Positions 27,570-35,444 of a stretch of 64,000 nt of DNA are shown here, piece by piece. Under the pieces are notes generated by a model, which was given only the letters and a program-made list of their open reading frames with translations, ran no database searches and was not told where the DNA came from. The translations under genes and the position numbers were made by a program. The DNA is taken from assembly GCA_965217935.1 (NCBI GenBank), contig OZ244581.1, forward strand, positions 3,410,001-3,474,000. Direction: 5' to 3'. The DNA comes from JBBROS01 sp965217935 (lineage in GTDB: Bacteria; Pseudomonadota; Alphaproteobacteria; Acetobacterales; Acetobacteraceae). Each line of letters begins with the position of its first letter. Within the stretch, counting starts at the first letter, position 1.

Positions 27570-27574
27570 GAGAC

Positions 27575-28702
27575 TACTACCCGCTTTCGCGGGCGGGTGC
27601 TTCATGATTGACCATAGGGATGATTGCTCCTGCTCGCGAGGTCCGGCTGTGCCCGGACGACCAATCCATCCTGGAACTTCGCATTCGTTCTCCGACAACG
27701 GAGCAGCGCGAGGTGCTTCGAGCGCGGATCGTGCTGCTGGCCGCTGAGGGGCTTTCGACGCGCTCGATTGCGGCCCGGCTCGGCACGATGCCGCGCACGG
27801 TCAGCTTGTGGCGCATTCGCTATGCCGATCACGGATTGGCCGGGCTTGCCGACAAGGCCCGGCCTGGCGGTCGTGCCTCGTCGGCCCGCTACGACGAGAC
27901 CACGCAAAAGCGCATCCTGGCGCAACTGGATCAGCCGCCACCCGCGGGGTATGCCCGCTGGATGGGCAAGGTGTTGGCCCGGGCGCTCGGCGACGTGAGC
28001 GAGCAGTATATCTGGCGGTTCCTGCGAGCGCAGAAGATCGATCTGGATGGCCGCAAGTCCTGGTGCGTCAGCACCGACCCCGCGTTCGTGGCCAAATCGG
28101 CCGAGATCGTAGGGCTCTATCTGGCGCCTCCCGAAGGGGCCGTGGTGCTTTCGGTCGACGAGAAGCCGTCCATCCAGGCGCTGGAGCGGGCGCAGGGCTC
28201 CCTCAAGCTGGGCAACGGACGCACGCTGACCGGGCGGACGCATGAATACAAGCGGCACGGGACGACGACGCTGTTCGCGGCCCTCGACATTGCCAACGGC
28301 CAAGTCAAGGCCGGGCTCTACCAGCGGCGGCGGCGGGTCGAGTTCCTGGATTTCATGAACAGCGTCATTGCCGACTACCCTGACCGGCAAATCCACGTCG
28401 TGCTGGACAACCTCAACACCCACAAACCCAAGCGCGACATGTGGCTGGCGCGGCACCCCAACGTGCAGTTCCACTTCACGCCGACCCATGCGTCCTGGAT
28501 GAACCAGGTCGAGATCTGGTTCTCCATCCTCAGCCGCAACGCCCTCCAAGGCGCCAGCTTCACCTCCACAAAACAGGTCAGGGAACCGATCGATGCCTTG
28601 ATCGAAAGCTACAACGAGAAGGCCACGCCGTTCTCCTGGAAGGCCGCGACCATCCGGCAAAAACATCTCGGAACACGGGTCAGTCATTCATGATTCCGGG
28701 TA
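27575..28702 (+). mobile_element. IS630-family element
   Basis: Lies between the IS701 right end and the CTAG at which IS1182 is inserted. The left end has TACCCGCTTTCGCGGGCGGG, then TCATGATTGACC. The right end read inward is TACCCGGAATCATGAATGAC, then TGACC. These are imperfect repeats with a TA at the outer edge, as expected for IS630. The exact ends are uncertain by a few bases. Confidence 0.65.
27620..28693 (+). CDS. IS630-family transposase
   Basis: A 357-residue single-ORF transposase; an in-frame TTG at 27608 is an alternative start. The N-terminal helix-turn-helix region contains GLSTRSIAARLGTMPRTVSL. The DDE_3 domain shows the first Asp in VVLSVDEKPSIQALER, the second in IHVVLDNLNTHKPK and the Glu in HASWMNQVEIWFSILSR. 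No interruption is seen and the ORF reaches the right terminal repeat, so it may be active. Confidence 0.87.
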   Translation: MIAPAREVRLCPDDQSILELRIRSPTTEQREVLRARIVLLAAEGLSTRSIAARLGTMPRTVSLWRIRYADHGLAGLADKARPGGRASSARYDETTQKRILAQLDQPPPAGYARWMGKVLARALGDVSEQYIWRFLRAQKIDLDGRKSWCVSTDPAFVAKSAEIVGLYLAPPEGAVVLSVDEKPSIQALERAQGSLKLGNGRTLTGRTHEYKRHGTTTLFAALDIANGQVKAGLYQRRRRVEFLDFMNSVIADYPDRQIHVVLDNLNTHKPKRDMWLARHPNVQFHFTPTHASWMNQVEIWFSILSRNALQGASFTSTKQVREPIDALIESYNEKATPFSWKAATIRQKHLGTRVSHS

Positions 28703-28706
28703 CTAG

Positions 28707-30183
28707 GAGCCTGTCCGAGAATGATCGGTTGCGGGATCACAGTCGGCCGTTGTGCGGGTGAGCCCGTGTGAGCGTTGCCTCCTCACGCTACTGGCTTGTG
28801 CAGCTTGAGGAGGTTGTGGACGGTGCAGACTATGGCCCACTCGCCTCGGACCTTTGTAAGTCCCCGGAGGAGGAACTGCCGGAAGCCTCTGGCCTGCTTG
28901 GTGTGTCCGAACACCGGCTCGACGAGCTGCTTGCGCAGCCGGTATCGACTTCGCCGCCCGGCCCTGCGGATCGTGTCAGCCATGGCCTGCATCCGCGGCT
29001 TGCGCTTGAGCAATCGCCCGGCCGTGGGATCGGTGTCGCCATGTCGGATGCGGCCCGGCGACAGATAGGCCGCGGCCTGGCGATTATTCATGGCCTCCAG
29101 ATTGGCTTCGGTGGCGAACCCGGTGTCGCCCGAGACCTCGCGCAGCTTGCGCCCGAGGTTCGCGCGGGCCTGATCGACCAGCGGGATGAGGGCGGCGAAG
29201 TCGGCCGGGTTGGCGCCCAGTTGCTGGGCGACGATGATCTGGTGCGCAGCATCCACCGCGATCTGGCCGTTGTAGCCGGCAATGGACCCGCCTTGGCTCG
29301 GCATGATGCGGCTGTCGCCGTCGGTGAAGTTGTGCTGGGCCTTCTCCGGCGGGGTGTCGGCGGGCCTGTCCTTACGGGCGCCACGCTCCTGCATGCCGGA
29401 CGAGGGGCCGGGTCCGGTCGGGTCGGTGCTGTCCGGTCCGGCCTTCGTCTCGGCCTCGAGCTGCGCCTTGGCGGCACGAATGCGCTCGAGACGGCGCTGC
29501 TTGTCGGCCATCCAGGCCGGCGTCTCGTCGCCGCGGCGACCCGCGCCGTGCTCGGCGTGCTCGGCGTGCTCGGCGGCGTCGGCGGCATCGGCCCTGTCCA
29601 GCCAGGACGCGACCTCGGCGGCGAGCTTGGGCTCCTGGCTCACCATATGCTTGTAGCTCATCGACTTGTGCTTGCTCGCGTTGGCTTTGAGCTTGGCGCC
29701 GTCCACGGCGACGTGGCCCAGCTTGACCAAGCCGGCCGCCTGGCAAAGCCGAAGCACTTGCACAAAGAGCTGTTGCAGCGCTGGCAGGCGCCGCTTGCGG
29801 AAGTCGCTGATGGTGCGGAAGTCCGGCTGGTTCAATCCGGTAACCGCCATCATGTCCACCCGCTCCTCGCAGGCCCGGGCCAGTTGGCGGCTGGAGTAGA
29901 TGCCGCGGCTGTAGCCATACAGCAGCAACGCCACCAGCATGCCGGGATGGTAGGGCGGCTGGCCCTGCTCGGCCTTGAAGACGCCAGTGATCGCCGAAAG
30001 GTCCAGCGCCTTGCGCACGGTGTCACGCACGAAATGCGCCAGATGCCCCGGCGGCACGAACTGATGCAACGACGCCGGCAAAAGCCACGCTTGGTCCACG
30101 TCCCACGATCGAAAGGCCTTGCTCATGCCCAGCAGTGAATCAAACCTCACCCCGCGTTGGCTAGCCAATTCTCGGACAGGCTC
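28707..30183 (-). mobile_element. IS1182-family element, intact copy
   Basis: Perfect 16-base inverted repeats GAGCCTGTCCGAGAAT (28707-28722) and ATTCTCGGACAGGCTC (30168-30183). CTAG is duplicated at 28703-28706 and 30184-30187. It sits at the right end of the IS cluster, beside IS630. Confidence 0.9.
28783..30126 (-). CDS. IS1182-family transposase
   Basis: A 447-residue transposase starting MSKAFRSWDVDQAWLLP. The frame extends 14 codons further into the terminal repeat but those are unlikely to be translated. Seen: FVPPGHLAHFVRDTV, PYHPGMLVALLLYGYSRGIYSSR, VTGLNQPDFRTISDFRKR, KLGHVAVDGAKLKANASKHK with the first Asp, and INGYNGQIAVDA-like AGYNGQIAVDAAHQII. The C-terminus is VEPVFGHTKQARGFRQFLLR with the Glu. 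An acidic/Ala linker rich in AEHAEHAEH (residues ~215-225) is unusual. No stop or frameshift. Confidence 0.88.
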   Translation of the reverse strand: MSKAFRSWDVDQAWLLPASLHQFVPPGHLAHFVRDTVRKALDLSAITGVFKAEQGQPPYHPGMLVALLLYGYSRGIYSSRQLARACEERVDMMAVTGLNQPDFRTISDFRKRRLPALQQLFVQVLRLCQAAGLVKLGHVAVDGAKLKANASKHKSMSYKHMVSQEPKLAAEVASWLDRADAADAAEHAEHAEHGAGRRGDETPAWMADKQRRLERIRAAKAQLEAETKAGPDSTDPTGPGPSSGMQERGARKDRPADTPPEKAQHNFTDGDSRIMPSQGGSIAGYNGQIAVDAAHQIIVAQQLGANPADFAALIPLVDQARANLGRKLREVSGDTGFATEANLEAMNNRQAAAYLSPGRIRHGDTDPTAGRLLKRKPRMQAMADTIRRAGRRSRYRLRKQLVEPVFGHTKQARGFRQFLLRGLTKVRGEWAIVCTVHNLLKLHKPVA

Positions 30184-30196
30184 CTAGGAGGCAAGC

Positions 30197-30286
30197 ATGT
30201 TTCGCGTCGGTCCCGATGGTTCGGTCGCGCGTATATCGGCGTATACTGCGGATGCAACGGGCTTGGCGTTACAGTTTCGCTTTTAG
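30197..30286 (+). pseudogene. Short ORF remnant abutting IS1182
   Basis: A 29-codon frame, MFRVGPDGSVARISAYTADA then TGLALQFRF and stop. The AGGAGG before the ATG is partly made by the IS1182 junction CTAG, so the apparent ribosome site may be accidental. The ending with alternating hydrophobics and a terminal Phe resembles the last strand of an outer-membrane beta-barrel protein. It is probably the 3' tail of a gene truncated by the IS cluster. The family is unknown. Confidence 0.35.
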
Positions 30287-30577
30287 CCCCAGCAGGCCGG
30301 ATACTGGTATTTTGGGGTGCATGGCTGATGGTAGCCCCGATAGAGGCGGCGGATCAGCCTATAAGCGTCGTCGTTGCGGGACGCCAAGCCGCGAATCCGG
30401 TCCTTGCTCACCCAAGGGCGCGTGGCGGCATCGACAGGCTTGCTCTTGGACGGGTTGCTGGAACCGGAGCGACTGTAGCGCTTGCCGCGGACCCGAATGC
30501 GCCACGCCTTGTCAGTGCCCCGGCCCTCGTCCGCTGGTCGGTCCAGGAATTCCGCCGCGTCGCCTGAGCTAAAGCGA
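30287..30577. other. Interval with no confident gene
   Basis: On the minus strand a frame (about 30283-30654) reads DKAWRIRVRGKRYSRSG and ATRPWVSKDRIRGLASRND, then AYRLIRRLYRGYHQ. It overlaps the 3' end of the hydrolase gene in another frame. The Arg/Lys-rich text is not obviously random and could be a remnant of a small DNA-binding protein, but no start or family was identified. Confidence 0.3.
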
Positions 30578-31525
30578 TCAATCGTCGAGCAAACCGCACG
30601 CGGCCTCCTGCCGTCCGGCGCCGTCCGCTTTGGCTGCGGACCCGCATGCCCCATGCAGGAAATCAGCCGCGGCCTTCAGCGACCGCCGCGCCTCCGGCAC
30701 CATTTGATGCGCCAGTTGCCAAGCATGAGGCACCACCGGCCAGACCTTCAGCTCCACGCGAACCCCGGCCGCCCGCGCCCGCTCCGCCAGGCGCACGGAA
30801 TCGTCGCGCAGCACCTCCCGGTCGCCCACGTGGATCAGCAATGGCGGCAACCCGGCAAGCTCCGCGTAAAGCGGCGACGCCAGCGGCGTCCGCGGGTCCG
30901 TCTCGCCGAGGTAGGCCTCGGCCAGGTTCTCCATCCCCTCGCCCTTGAACATGGCATCCCGCCGCCGGTTCGACTGCATCGACGCGCCCGTTCCCGCCAG
31001 ATCGGTCGCCGGCGAGAACAGCGCCGCCGCATCGGGCAATCTCTCCCCCTGCTCCCGCAGCGACAGCATCAACGCCAGCGCCAGGTTTCCCCCGGCCGAT
31101 TCCCCCGCCACCGCGACCGGGCCATCGGCCGCGCCCATCAATCCGCGCCAGCTCGCGACGGCATCATCGACCGCGGCGGGGAAGCGGTGCTCCGGCGCAA
31201 GCCGGTAGTCGGGCACGAACACCCGGAAGCCGTGCAACGCGAACCACCCGGTGATCGGCCGATGCGTGACTGGCGAGCAGGCGATGAAGCCGCCCCCATG
31301 CAGGTACATCAGCGTCGCCGTCGCTGCGGTCCCGCGCTCCGCCTCCGCCCACTCGCCCGCGACGCCGCCCAAGGTCGCCGCACGGTACCGCACCCCTCGC
31401 GGCGCGGGCAGCGTGCCCGCCTCCATCGTCGCCTTCGCCTCGGCAAGGTCCATGAGCCCGCCCATCTTGCGCTTGACCTGCCAACGGACGAACAGATCAG
31501 CCAAGTGCGCCCGAACGCTAGACAT
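30578..31525 (-). CDS. Alpha/beta hydrolase, hormone-sensitive lipase (HSL) family
   Basis: A 315-residue esterase. The oxyanion-hole motif HGGGF is in MYLHGGGFIACSP near residue 75. The nucleophile serine is in GESAGGNLAL near 143, the likely acid in IHVGDREVLRDD near 238 and the histidine in WPVVPHAWQLAH near 268. The order and spacing match HSL-type carboxylesterases, which hydrolyse short acyl esters in the cytoplasm. An N-terminal cap helix (VRWQVKRKMGGLMDLA) is present. It is a single gene, divergent from the dienelactone hydrolase-like gene. Confidence 0.88.
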   Translation of the reverse strand: MSSVRAHLADLFVRWQVKRKMGGLMDLAEAKATMEAGTLPAPRGVRYRAATLGGVAGEWAEAERGTAATATLMYLHGGGFIACSPVTHRPITGWFALHGFRVFVPDYRLAPEHRFPAAVDDAVASWRGLMGAADGPVAVAGESAGGNLALALMLSLREQGERLPDAAALFSPATDLAGTGASMQSNRRRDAMFKGEGMENLAEAYLGETDPRTPLASPLYAELAGLPPLLIHVGDREVLRDDSVRLAERARAAGVRVELKVWPVVPHAWQLAHQMVPEARRSLKAAADFLHGACGSAAKADGAGRQEAACGLLDD

Positions 31526-31707
31526 GCGCGCCGCTTCTCATCCGCCGCATATGCTCCCTGTGAAGTTGCCGTGTTCGTGAGGTCATCCCCGGTGGTATCG
31601 CGCGGGACGCCGGATCGTTCCGCGCCTATATCGCCGCGGCCTCCCAACCGCCGCTCTCGCTAATCCTCGCAAGCATGATAACCTTCTCCTCGATCAAGGA
31701 GACGCCA

Positions 31708-32406
31708 ATGGACAGCATGACCATCAAAGCCGACGACGGCGCCGGCTCGTTTGAAGCTTTTCACGCCGCCCCGGAACAGCGCATCGGCGGCGCCGTCGTC
31801 CTGATCCAGGAAATCTTCGGCGTCAGCGACAGCATCAAGCAGACCGCCCGCGACATCGCCGCCCAGGGCTACCACGTCCTCGCCCCCGACCTGTTCTGGC
31901 GCATCCGCCCCGGCGTCAACCTCAGCGACAAGACCGAGGCCGAATGGAAGGAAGCCTTCGCGCTGATGAACCAGTTCGACCAGCAGAAGGGCGTGGACGA
32001 CCTCAAGGCCACCCTCGCCGCCGCCCGCGCCGTGCCCGGCACGAACGGCCGCGCCGGCACCATCGGCTACTGCCTGGGCGGACGCCTTGCCATGATGATG
32101 GCCGAGCAGTCCGACGCCGACGTCAACGTCTCCTACTACGGCGTGCAGCTCGACAACCTGCTGGACGGCCTCGGCCAGATCAGCAAGCCGCTCATGCTGC
32201 ATATCGCCGAGAAGGACCAGTTCTTCCCGGCGGAGGGACGGCGGAAAGTGGTCGCCGCCGCCAAGGACCATCCGCACATCAAAGCCTACACCTATGCCGA
32301 CGCGGACCACGCCTTCGCCCGCTCGGGCGGTGCCCACTTCCAGGCCCGTGCCGCCGCGATCGCCAACGGCCGCAGCGCCGAGGCGCTCGAAGCCGCTCTC
32401 GCATGA
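31708..32406 (+). CDS. Dienelactone hydrolase family protein
   Basis: A 232-residue alpha/beta hydrolase. The nucleophile is cysteine in GYCLGGRLAMM near residue 120, with the acid in EKDQFFPAEG near 172 and the histidine in DADHAFAR near 204. This Cys-Asp-His triad is typical of carboxymethylenebutenolidase-like proteins. I start at the ATG after AAGGAGACGCCA, because the upstream in-frame ATG (31675) lacks a ribosome site. Its stop overlaps the next gene by four bases (ATGA), so it forms an operon with the CoA-transferase-like pair. The substrate may be a lactone or enol ester intermediate of an acid degradation route. Confidence 0.88.
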   Translation: MDSMTIKADDGAGSFEAFHAAPEQRIGGAVVLIQEIFGVSDSIKQTARDIAAQGYHVLAPDLFWRIRPGVNLSDKTEAEWKEAFALMNQFDQQKGVDDLKATLAAARAVPGTNGRAGTIGYCLGGRLAMMMAEQSDADVNVSYYGVQLDNLLDGLGQISKPLMLHIAEKDQFFPAEGRRKVVAAAKDHPHIKAYTYADADHAFARSGGAHFQARAAAIANGRSAEALEAALA

Positions 32407-33221
32407 CGGGTCTGGGCGAGCTTGCCGCCCTCATCCCCGACGGCGCCGAACTCGCCCTCCCGCCCGATAACTCCCTCACCCCCGCGGCGCTGGCCCACGC
32501 CCTGGTTCGCCGTCGCGTCCGCGGCCTGCGCCTGATCGGCGTTCCCGTCAGCGGCTACGCGACCGACTTGCTGATCGGCGCAGGCTGCGTGGCCAGCGTC
32601 CAGACCAGCGCCGTCACCTTGGGCGAGGCCGGCGCCGCCCCCCGCTTCACCGCCGCCGTCGCTGCCGGCGCCATCGACGTGCAGGACGCCACCTGCCCAG
32701 CCATCCACACGATGCTCCAGGCCGCCGAGAAAGGCGTCCCTTTCATGCCCCTCCGCGGCGTTATCGGCAGCGACCTTGTGTCCCACCGCCCCGACTGGAT
32801 CATCCAGCAGAACCCGTTCAGCCGCACCCCCGACCCGATCCTCCTTCTCCCCGCCCTCTCCCCCGAATTTGCCGCCTTCCACGCCCCGCTGGCCGACCGC
32901 GACGGCAACGTCTGGGTCGGACGCCGCCGTGAACTCGCAACCCTCGCCCATGCCAGCCGCCGCGTCGTCGTCACCGTCGAGCGCACCGTCGAGGCGAACC
33001 TGCTCGATGACGAGCGCCTCGCCCCCGGCGTCATCGCCGCCACGTACATCGACGGCATCGCCCCCGCAGCGAATGGCGCATGGCCCCTCGCCCTGCTCGA
33101 CGAATACCCGTCCGACCCGGCCCATCTCCGCCTCTACGCCCGCGCCGCCCGCACCGAGGCGGGCTTTCGCGACTACCTCGCCCGCTTCGTGCTCAAACCC
33201 AACGCAGCGGCGGCCGAATGA
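32403..33221 (+). CDS. CoA-transferase-like protein, alpha subunit (GctA/IpdA-like)
   Basis: A 272-residue family I CoA-transferase alpha chain. Seen: RVRGLRLIGVPVSGYATDLLIGAG, TLGEAGAAPRFTAAV, then KGVPFMPLRGVIGSDLVSHR near residue 115, the characteristic IPF.P.R...GSDL segment of glutaconate CoA-transferase and IpdA. ADRDGNVWVGRRRE and a C-terminal helix follow. It is coupled at both ends by ATGA overlaps. It should pair with the next gene. See the beta subunit for a missing catalytic residue. Confidence 0.85.
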   Translation: MTGLGELAALIPDGAELALPPDNSLTPAALAHALVRRRVRGLRLIGVPVSGYATDLLIGAGCVASVQTSAVTLGEAGAAPRFTAAVAAGAIDVQDATCPAIHTMLQAAEKGVPFMPLRGVIGSDLVSHRPDWIIQQNPFSRTPDPILLLPALSPEFAAFHAPLADRDGNVWVGRRRELATLAHASRRVVVTVERTVEANLLDDERLAPGVIAATYIDGIAPAANGAWPLALLDEYPSDPAHLRLYARAARTEAGFRDYLARFVLKPNAAAAE

Positions 33222-33949
33222 TCCGCCCCGAGGAACGCCTTGCCGTCGCCCTGGCCCGGCTGATCCTCGATCCATTCGCGCCTCCCGCCCGCCACATCGC
33301 CGTCGGGGCCGCCAGCCCCATTCCCGCCGCCGCCTGCTGGCTGGTCAAGCAGCAAGGCTGCCCCGTCCGCCTTTCCCTGCTTCACCGCCCCGCTGGCAAC
33401 CCGTTTACCGAGGGCTCCCGCGAGCTGTTCGACCTTGCCGGGCAGGGCCGGATCGACTTGTTCTTTCTTGGTGGCGGCCAGATCGACGGCGCTGCCAACC
33501 TCAACCTGCTCGGCGTGGGTCCCTGGCCTGGCCGAACCGCCCGCTTTCCCGGCAGCTTCGGCTCCGCCTTCATGTATCTCATGACGCCGCGCACCATCCT
33601 GTTCCGCGAGGAGCACAGCCGCCGGGTTCTTGTCCCTCGGGTCGATCACGTCAGCGCGCCGGGCATATCGCCTCCAGAGGCGTTCCGCCGCGGCACGGCA
33701 CAGGCGCTGGTGACAGCCCGCTGCGTCTTCCGCTTCGACCCTGCCCGGGCCCGCTTCGCTCTCGACACCCTTCACCCCGGCCAATCCGCCGCGGACATCC
33801 GCGAACACACCGGTTTCGACTATGACAACAACGACGCCCCCGCCACGCCCAGCCCGACGCCGGAGCAGCTCGAGTTGCTCCGCGGCCCGGTCCGCGCCGA
33901 AATGCTCGCCACCTATCCCGATTTCTGCGCCCGGGTGTGGAACCATTAA
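33218..33949 (+). CDS. CoA-transferase-like protein, beta subunit
   Basis: A 243-residue beta chain. The family core DLFFLGGGQIDGAANLNLLGVG near residue 82 and LMTPRTILFREEHSRRVLV-type strand near 118 are clear. In many class I enzymes a glutamate near residue 55-60 (the ESG or ENG segment) carries the acyl group. Here that stretch reads VRLSLLHRPAGNPF with no acidic residue. The complex may therefore be a hydrolase or other CoA-thioester enzyme, as reported for the IpdAB group, rather than a transferase. This is inference. The C-terminus ATYPDFCARVWNH is family-like. Confidence 0.78.
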   Translation: MIRPEERLAVALARLILDPFAPPARHIAVGAASPIPAAACWLVKQQGCPVRLSLLHRPAGNPFTEGSRELFDLAGQGRIDLFFLGGGQIDGAANLNLLGVGPWPGRTARFPGSFGSAFMYLMTPRTILFREEHSRRVLVPRVDHVSAPGISPPEAFRRGTAQALVTARCVFRFDPARARFALDTLHPGQSAADIREHTGFDYDNNDAPATPSPTPEQLELLRGPVRAEMLATYPDFCARVWNH

Positions 33950-34012
33950 CCGGCTTCACGCTCCGTTAACCCCTCGCGGGTAAGATTGCACATCATCGCG
34001 AAAGGGTAATCG

Positions 34013-35245
34013 ATGCTGGACGGCGCGCTGGGATTTGATCTGCAGGCCATGTCGCCGCCCCTCGTCCACGGCGTCGCCCGTCTGGCCGGCATCCTCTACG
34101 CCGGCGGCAGCAATGACGACTTGTTGAACCTGATCGGCCCCGAGCCAGCCGACACGGCCGAGCGCGCCGGCTGGCTCATGGACCTGTCCTGGATCTACGC
34201 GCTGAACTTCGCGCCGGAGCAATCGGACCAGCTGCAGCGGCAAGCCTTGCGGACAAACCAGGTGTTCCGCGTTCGCGGCAGCGCCAACGGCCCGCGCTTG
34301 CTCGCCCTGACGGCCCCCGGCGGCCTGATGGTCAACACCCCGCTCGACTTCATCGCCGAGCCCGCCGGCCTCGCGCTCGACCTCGCCATCATCCGGCCCG
34401 GCGGCGGGCTGCCGCCGTTGCTGCCGGACCACGACGCCGCGATCGTCGCCGCCAGCGACAGCGAGCCCGAGGTTCTCACCGCCATCGCCCGCGTCTACGG
34501 CGCATGGCCGCGGCCCATCCTGAACGACCCGGCGCGCATCCTGCCGATTTCACGCACCTGGCTGCCAACCGCGCTCGCGGGCCTCCCCGGCCTGTTCACC
34601 GCGCCGGCCCGCATCGTCAGCCGCGGCGAACTGGCTGCAACGCTTCTCCCCACCCTGCTTCCCGGCACGGCATTCCCCTTCCTGCTCCGCCCCCTCGGTT
34701 CCCACGCCGGCCAAGGCCTGGTCGCGATCGACGCTCCAGGCGATGTCGAGCGTTTCCTCGGCATGACGCCGGGCGATGACTTCACCCTGACCCAGTTCAT
34801 CGACTACCGCGGCGCGAACGGCTGGTATGGCAAGCATCGCATCGCCTTCGTCGACGGCGCTCCCTTCCTCTGCCACATGGCCTCGTCCGAGCATTGGATG
34901 GTGCATTACCTGAACGCCGGCATGGACAAGAGCCCGGCCAAGCGCGCCGCCGAAGCCAAGGCGATGGCGGAGTTCGACGCGTTCGCCCGCCGGCATCGGG
35001 CCGGCCTGGACGCACTCGTCCGTGCTATGGGCCTCGACTACTTTTCCATCGACTGCGCCGAGCTGCCCGATGGCCGCATCCTGGTTTTCGAAGCCGACAC
35101 CGCCGCCATCATCCACTCGATGGATCAGCCCGAGCTCTACCCCTACAAAGGCCCGGCGATGCAGCGCTGCTACGACGCTTTCGGCGCGATGGTTCGAAAC
35201 CGGGCTAAAAACATGAGCGGGCCAGCGAGGATGGAAGCGATATAG
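34013..35245 (+). CDS. ATP-grasp-like protein of unknown function
   Basis: A 410-residue protein. The C-terminal half resembles an ATP-grasp (RimK/glutathione synthetase type) domain: FLLRPLGSHAGQGLVAID near residue 222, TLTQFIDYRGANGWYGKHRI near 262, FVDGAPFLCHMAS near 283 and DYFSIDCAELPDGRILVFEAD near 345, where acidic residues would bind magnesium. The N-terminal 120 residues are helical, possibly TPR-like, with YALNFAPEQSDQLQRQAL. It has a good start (AAAGGGTAATCG-ATG) and stands alone. It may ligate an amino acid or peptide; substrate and partner are unknown. Confidence 0.65.
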   Translation: MLDGALGFDLQAMSPPLVHGVARLAGILYAGGSNDDLLNLIGPEPADTAERAGWLMDLSWIYALNFAPEQSDQLQRQALRTNQVFRVRGSANGPRLLALTAPGGLMVNTPLDFIAEPAGLALDLAIIRPGGGLPPLLPDHDAAIVAASDSEPEVLTAIARVYGAWPRPILNDPARILPISRTWLPTALAGLPGLFTAPARIVSRGELAATLLPTLLPGTAFPFLLRPLGSHAGQGLVAIDAPGDVERFLGMTPGDDFTLTQFIDYRGANGWYGKHRIAFVDGAPFLCHMASSEHWMVHYLNAGMDKSPAKRAAEAKAMAEFDAFARRHRAGLDALVRAMGLDYFSIDCAELPDGRILVFEADTAAIIHSMDQPELYPYKGPAMQRCYDAFGAMVRNRAKNMSGPARMEAI

Positions 35246-35444
35246 GAAAGCTTGAATCAGCATTGGAGAAAGACCGATTTGTTGGGCTGAGATTGCGATA
35301 GGGCGCGACCGGGACTGCCTCGCAGCTTCGTAGAATGGCAGGCGCTGGCGGTCAGCCTCTCCAGCAATTCAATTGCGGGGTTCGCCGTCCTGCCGCAGAT
35401 GAGGAGCCATCAGGCCACGTCTGGCCCAGAATGGAGCCGCCCAC

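Noticed and set aside
13700..30183. A new phage-defence system in the accessory block
   Set aside because: All large ORFs are assigned to a broken type I restriction locus or to transposases; nothing unassigned and intact remains.
30287..30577. Second copy of the tRNA-Ser 3' end marking a right attachment site
   Set aside because: No matching stretch was found near the right edge of the IS cluster.
32292..33275. Glycine-rich 327-codon minus-strand frame
   Set aside because: Antisense to the CoA-transferase-like genes with no domain.
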